Below the pieces are notes generated by a model that did no database searches, was not told the origin of the DNA, and saw only the letters and a list, made by a program, of their open reading frames with translations. A program made the translations under genes and the position numbers. A stretch of DNA of 22,502 nucleotides, taken from IMG/VR virus record IMGVR_UViG_3300020183_004012, positions 1-22,502 of that record; one strand, written 5' to 3'. Each line of letters opens with the position of its first letter. The stretch's first letter is position 1. Of this stretch, positions 19,146 to 22,502 are shown piece by piece. The stretch is from a virus.

Positions 19146-19679
19146 ATGCCTGAAAAGCTGCCGCCTAACAGCCAGCGTGCCATGGAGGCCGCGAAGATCA
19201 TGAAGCGCGCCAAGCAGGCCGCTGCTCAGAATGCCCTGGTCGCCAAGCAGGCAGCCGAGTTCATCGAGCAACAGCCGCCAGAAGTGCGCGATGGCTTGAA
19301 GAAGATACTCGGGGACTTGCCCGAGGGCGTGCGGATCGACCCTACCGCCATTGACTTTGCCATCATGAAGCCGGGGATGGGCTTGGCCAAGATGGTGCAG
19401 ATGGCCACGAACAATGGCCAGCGTGTGCTGGAACTGTGGATGCGAGTGCTTCTGGATGAGAATCAGGACTTGGGTGTCAGGCTTCAGGCGGCCGAGCAGT
19501 TGGCCAATCGTGGATTTGGCCGGCCGCCTACGGAAGTGGTGCAAGACATCAGTGTCACGCATAAGTTCATCCAGTCCCGACTTGGCGGGCTGTCCGACGA
19601 CGAACTTGCCGCCCTTGATAGCCCGGCAGACTTGGCTCGCTACACGGTGGTAGACGCCGAGGTCATTGATGACAGTTGA
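19146..19679 (+). CDS. Probable small terminase subunit, 177 aa
   Basis: The protein is largely helical and charged. It has a basic N-terminus (RAMEAAKIMKRAKQAAAQNAL) and a central helical region, TNNGQRVLELWMRVLLDENQDLGVRLQAAEQLANRGFGRP. The acidic C-terminus is DDELAALDSPADLARYTVVDAEVIDDS. The LQAAEQLANRGFGRP block recurs in proteins next to large terminases. Its position directly before, and 11 bases overlapping, the large terminase gene is the main support. Small subunits recognise phage DNA and load the packaging motor. The ATG is preceded by a weak GGATGGCGG. It could also be an unrelated packaging protein. Confidence 0.6.
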   Translation: MPEKLPPNSQRAMEAAKIMKRAKQAAAQNALVAKQAAEFIEQQPPEVRDGLKKILGDLPEGVRIDPTAIDFAIMKPGMGLAKMVQMATNNGQRVLELWMRVLLDENQDLGVRLQAAEQLANRGFGRPPTEVVQDISVTHKFIQSRLGGLSDDELAALDSPADLARYTVVDAEVIDDS

Positions 19680-21144
19680 TCCCGTAGCTTTCAAGCGGGC
19701 ACAAGAAGTCGCAAAGCGCAAGGCGGCGGCGCGTCGATCCTGTGCCGCGTTCATTGACCTGTGCGTGAAAATCGAGGACTTGGACGCGCCGTCTGCCGAG
19801 ACGCGATTTGACATGTGGCAGGCGCAGCGGGACGCGCTGGACGAGTTTGAGGCCAACAAGCTGAACATTGTCCTGAAGGCGCGGCAGCTTGGGCTGACGT
19901 GGCTGGCGCTGTCGTACGTGCTGTGGAAGATGGTTTTCAACGTCGGCTTCACCGTCGTGGGCCTGAGCCGAGGCGAAGACGAAGCGAAGGAAATGGTCCG
20001 CCGCTTGAAGTTCATGCTGGAACGCATGCCGAAGTGGCTGATCCGGTTCCACAAGGACGCGCCGGAAGACTGGGATGGCCCTGTCTGGGACGACCAGACG
20101 CTGAACATGAAAATCCACCACCCGACCGGAGCACCTTCGCGGTTCTTGGCAGACGCCGCCAACAAGGACTCAGGCCGGTCGTTCACCGCAAACGTCGTCA
20201 TCATTGACGAGTGGGCCATCCAGCCGTGGGCCTACGACATCTGGCAGGCCGCATATCCGGTGGTAAACCGACCCACGGGCGGTAAGGTCATTGGTATTTC
20301 CACTGCAAAACCCGGCACACTTTTCCACGACATCTGGAAGACGGCGCCAGGTAACGGGTTCAACCGCATCTTCCTGCCGTGGAGCAGCGACCCGAGGCGG
20401 TCATTGGATTGGTACGACGCTACCAAGCGCGCACTGCCCCGGACGTACCGCGCCGAATATCCCAGCACGGCAGTCGAAGCGTTCAGCGTCGGCGTGGACC
20501 GCTTCTTCAGCGGGTTTGACGGCGCCATTCACGTCTACGACCACAACGACATCGAGATTCCTGACGACTGGTACCGGTTCACGATGATGGACTGGGGCTA
20601 CTCGTCCCCGTTCTGCGTCCTGTACGGTGCGGTGGATTACGACGGGCGCATGTGGATTTATCGCGAGTTGTACGACAAGCAGATGACGGCATCGCAGGTG
20701 GCCGAGTGGATGCTGTCCATCGAGCAGGACGCGGGTGACGTGATTGCCTACCGAGTAGGCGACCACATCTGGGACAAGCGGGGCAGCAGCGCGCCCAGCA
20801 TCGGGGAAGAGTTCGCCAAGCACGGCATCATCTGGGACCGTGCCGACAAGAACCGGGTACAGGGATGGAACCAAGTCCACCTGCGTTTGGAGGCCATGAG
20901 TGAGGGCGAGTTGCCCGGGCTAATGATTTCCAAGTCGTGCGAAAGCCTCATCAACCAGATGGTGGACCTGCTTCAGGCCAAGACAAATCCCGAAGATGTG
21001 GACACAAAGATGGAAGATCACGCCGCAGATGCGTTACGGTATGGGTGTATGAGCAGGCCCTTGACTCCGTTGCAGAAGGAAGAACGAAGTTTCTGGCGCA
21101 CGGTCAGACAGCAGGACACCAGCGTAAGCTGGATGGCTTACTAG
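19669..21144 (+). CDS. Large terminase subunit, 491 aa
   Basis: The ATPase domain has a Walker A-like LKARQLGLTW (residues 69-78), a Walker B VVIIDEWA (176-183) and IGISTAKPGT as the coupling motif. The nuclease domain has MMDWGYSSPF (Asp308), a Glu in YRELYDKQ, and DTKMEDHAADALRYG near the C-terminus, matching the RNase H-like fold of terminases. It cuts concatemeric DNA and drives it into the capsid. The ATG at 19669 has GAGGT upstream and overlaps the small subunit gene. The TTG one codon earlier is less likely. Phage packaging proteins of this kind usually precede the portal gene, as here. Confidence 0.93.
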   Translation: MTVDPVAFKRAQEVAKRKAAARRSCAAFIDLCVKIEDLDAPSAETRFDMWQAQRDALDEFEANKLNIVLKARQLGLTWLALSYVLWKMVFNVGFTVVGLSRGEDEAKEMVRRLKFMLERMPKWLIRFHKDAPEDWDGPVWDDQTLNMKIHHPTGAPSRFLADAANKDSGRSFTANVVIIDEWAIQPWAYDIWQAAYPVVNRPTGGKVIGISTAKPGTLFHDIWKTAPGNGFNRIFLPWSSDPRRSLDWYDATKRALPRTYRAEYPSTAVEAFSVGVDRFFSGFDGAIHVYDHNDIEIPDDWYRFTMMDWGYSSPFCVLYGAVDYDGRMWIYRELYDKQMTASQVAEWMLSIEQDAGDVIAYRVGDHIWDKRGSSAPSIGEEFAKHGIIWDRADKNRVQGWNQVHLRLEAMSEGELPGLMISKSCESLINQMVDLLQAKTNPEDVDTKMEDHAADALRYGCMSRPLTPLQKEERSFWRTVRQQDTSVSWMAY

Positions 21145-21158
21145 CCAAGGCGGTGTAA

Positions 21159-22502
21159 GTGGACGAGATGATGAAGGACTTGCTGGACCTGTTCCGGCGA
21201 GATGAATCAACCTCGGTTGCCGGCCCTGACGCGATGCTAAACCTTGTGCGTTCGACAACCGCCGCCGTGAAGGGGGAATCGGACAAGAAGCTGGTTGCCC
21301 GGCTTCAGAAGATGCTGAAGCAGGCCAAGTACGCCGACAGCCGTTGGCGTAAGCGGGCTCAGGAGTGCTGGGAGTTCTACGACAACGACCAGTGGACCAG
21401 TGCCGACAAGGAAGCCCTGCGTCAACGCCGGCAGGCCCCGGTCGTCATCAACCGAATCGCGCCCACCATCGACCTCGTGGTTGGCTTGCAGGTCACGCAG
21501 CCCATCGACTGGGTGGCCAAGCCCGTCGGACTAGATGACGACGGTGTGGCTCAAGCGATGTCGGCGGCCCTCAAGTTTGTTGCGCGCCAGAACAACGCGT
21601 TCCACATTACCATCGACGCTTACCGTGACAGCCTGATCTACGGCATTGGCTGGATCAACACCGGCTTCCATATCCGGGACGCGGACCCGCGCACGGAACC
21701 TGTCCAGATTATGCGGTGCGATCCCCGAGAAGTTCGGCTTGATCCCCAGTCAAAGCAGGCAGATTTGTCCGACGCTCGTTACGTCATTTGGTCGCGACAG
21801 GTTGAATATGCCGACGCGCTTCGGGCTTTCCCCAAGTTGCGGTCTAAGTATGCACAGAGCGGGCTAGAGTACGACGGATACGACGATACCATCGACGGCA
21901 ACTACAAGGTTTATGACGGCGTTGTGGATTTGGTTCCGCCGCCCTCGATGTGGGACCAGTTGGAAGACTGGAACATGTACGAGAAGGACGACAACGACCC
22001 AGAAACACAGCACGTTACCGTTCACGAGCTTTGGGAACGCGCCAGCCGCAAGCGCCTTGTAATGGAATACAACAACGGCCTTGTTGAAGAGTTTGACCCA
22101 GAAGACGATAACGCGATGGAATTGATGATGAGTTCGCGGGTTCGTCGCGTGTACGAGGCAGACGTTCCGTACGTTCGTTATCACGTTTTCAGCGGCACAA
22201 CGCTGCTTGTTAGCGAGGACTCTCCGTACAAGCACGGGCGTCTGCCGTTTGTCCCTGTGTGGCACAAGCGCGATCGCCACGGTGATCCGTTCTCGATGAT
22301 CGAGACCTTGAAAGACCCGCAGCGTGAAATCAATCACCGCCGGTCACGTCTGCTGTGGGAATTGATTTCCAGCAGCATCCGCATCAGCCAGAAGGCGTTT
22401 GCTGCCACGCAGATGACGCTTGAAGAAGTGCAGATGAAGGCCGCACGTCCTGACGCCATCTGGATTGGCGACCGCGATGATATTGACATGATGCCCAAGC
22501 CA
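21159..22502 (+). CDS. P22-like portal protein, C-terminus beyond window
   Basis: Only the first 448 codons are present, open to the right edge. Recognisable features are the early helical segment with RWRKRAQECWEFYDNDQWT, then APVVINRIAPTIDLVVGLQ. YGIGWINTGF and MRCDPREVRLDP follow, and later FVPVWHKRDRHGDPFSMIETLKDPQREINHRRS. These match the P22-type portal family, which forms the dodecameric channel for DNA packaging. I chose the GTG at 21159, with AAGG about eight bases upstream. ATG codons at 21168 and 21171 in the same frame are alternatives. It lies 14 bases after the terminase stop and belongs to the same rightward packaging unit. Confidence 0.9.
   Translation, partial: MDEMMKDLLDLFRRDESTSVAGPDAMLNLVRSTTAAVKGESDKKLVARLQKMLKQAKYADSRWRKRAQECWEFYDNDQWTSADKEALRQRRQAPVVINRIAPTIDLVVGLQVTQPIDWVAKPVGLDDDGVAQAMSAALKFVARQNNAFHITIDAYRDSLIYGIGWINTGFHIRDADPRTEPVQIMRCDPREVRLDPQSKQADLSDARYVIWSRQVEYADALRAFPKLRSKYAQSGLEYDGYDDTIDGNYKVYDGVVDLVPPPSMWDQLEDWNMYEKDDNDPETQHVTVHELWERASRKRLVMEYNNGLVEEFDPEDDNAMELMMSSRVRRVYEADVPYVRYHVFSGTTLLVSEDSPYKHGRLPFVPVWHKRDRHGDPFSMIETLKDPQREINHRRSRLLWELISSSIRISQKAFAATQMTLEEVQMKAARPDAIWIGDRDDIDMMPKP

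Noticed and set aside
19119-20219. 366-codon minus-strand frame opposite both terminase genes
   Set aside because: It is the shadow of clear terminase genes and shows no motif or start signal.

Overview
This window looks like part of a tailed double-stranded DNA bacteriophage or prophage genome of fairly high GC content, probably infecting a Gram-negative bacterium. The host assignment is an inference from the sigma70-type promoters, Shine-Dalgarno sites and DnaA-box-like elements. The phage assignment rests on a large terminase subunit, a P22-type portal protein, a family A DNA polymerase, a primase-helicase and tightly overlapping small genes. No integrase, lysis or tail gene is present, so lifestyle cannot be decided here.

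Layout. Positions 1-11916 form a leftward (minus-strand) metabolism and replication block: MT-A70 methylase, small unknowns, a ribbon-helix-helix protein, a beta-class DNA methyltransferase, a C5-cytosine methyltransferase with an apparent nested gene, more unknowns, a RecB/Cas4-like nuclease, DNA polymerase, a coiled-coil protein, an SF2 helicase, an AT-hook protein and a Rad52-like annealing protein. Most junctions are ATGA, GTGA or TGATG overlaps, which implies translational coupling. This run is interrupted at about 9640-9950 by an apparent plus-strand structured RNA with its own promoter. Positions 12005-15574 are a second leftward block of small, mostly unrecognised genes, part of it very GC-rich, including a two-domain protein resembling the DnaN sliding clamp.

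Positions 15575-16871 carry no convincing gene. They form the divergent control and probable replication region: a perfect 16-bp palindrome, a 40-bp imperfect dyad, 47-bp tandem repeats, several copies of a YATRTCATWA half-site, four CCTAGTTAA elements, a bidirectional terminator, three DnaA-box-like sites beside an AT-rich tract, a promoter and two leader hairpins. Rightward genes follow: primase-helicase (16872), a probable small terminase subunit, large terminase subunit and portal protein, which is cut by the window end.

Reading the parts together: the initiator region sits directly upstream of the primase-helicase. Polymerase, SF2 helicase, clamp-like protein, annealing protein and nuclease could supply replication and recombination. 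The methyltransferases probably protect phage DNA from host restriction. Terminase and portal package the DNA. The most notable items are the plus-strand RNA, the nested methyltransferase-frame gene, the repeat hub whose half-site also lies in the clamp promoter, and the two-domain clamp-like protein.
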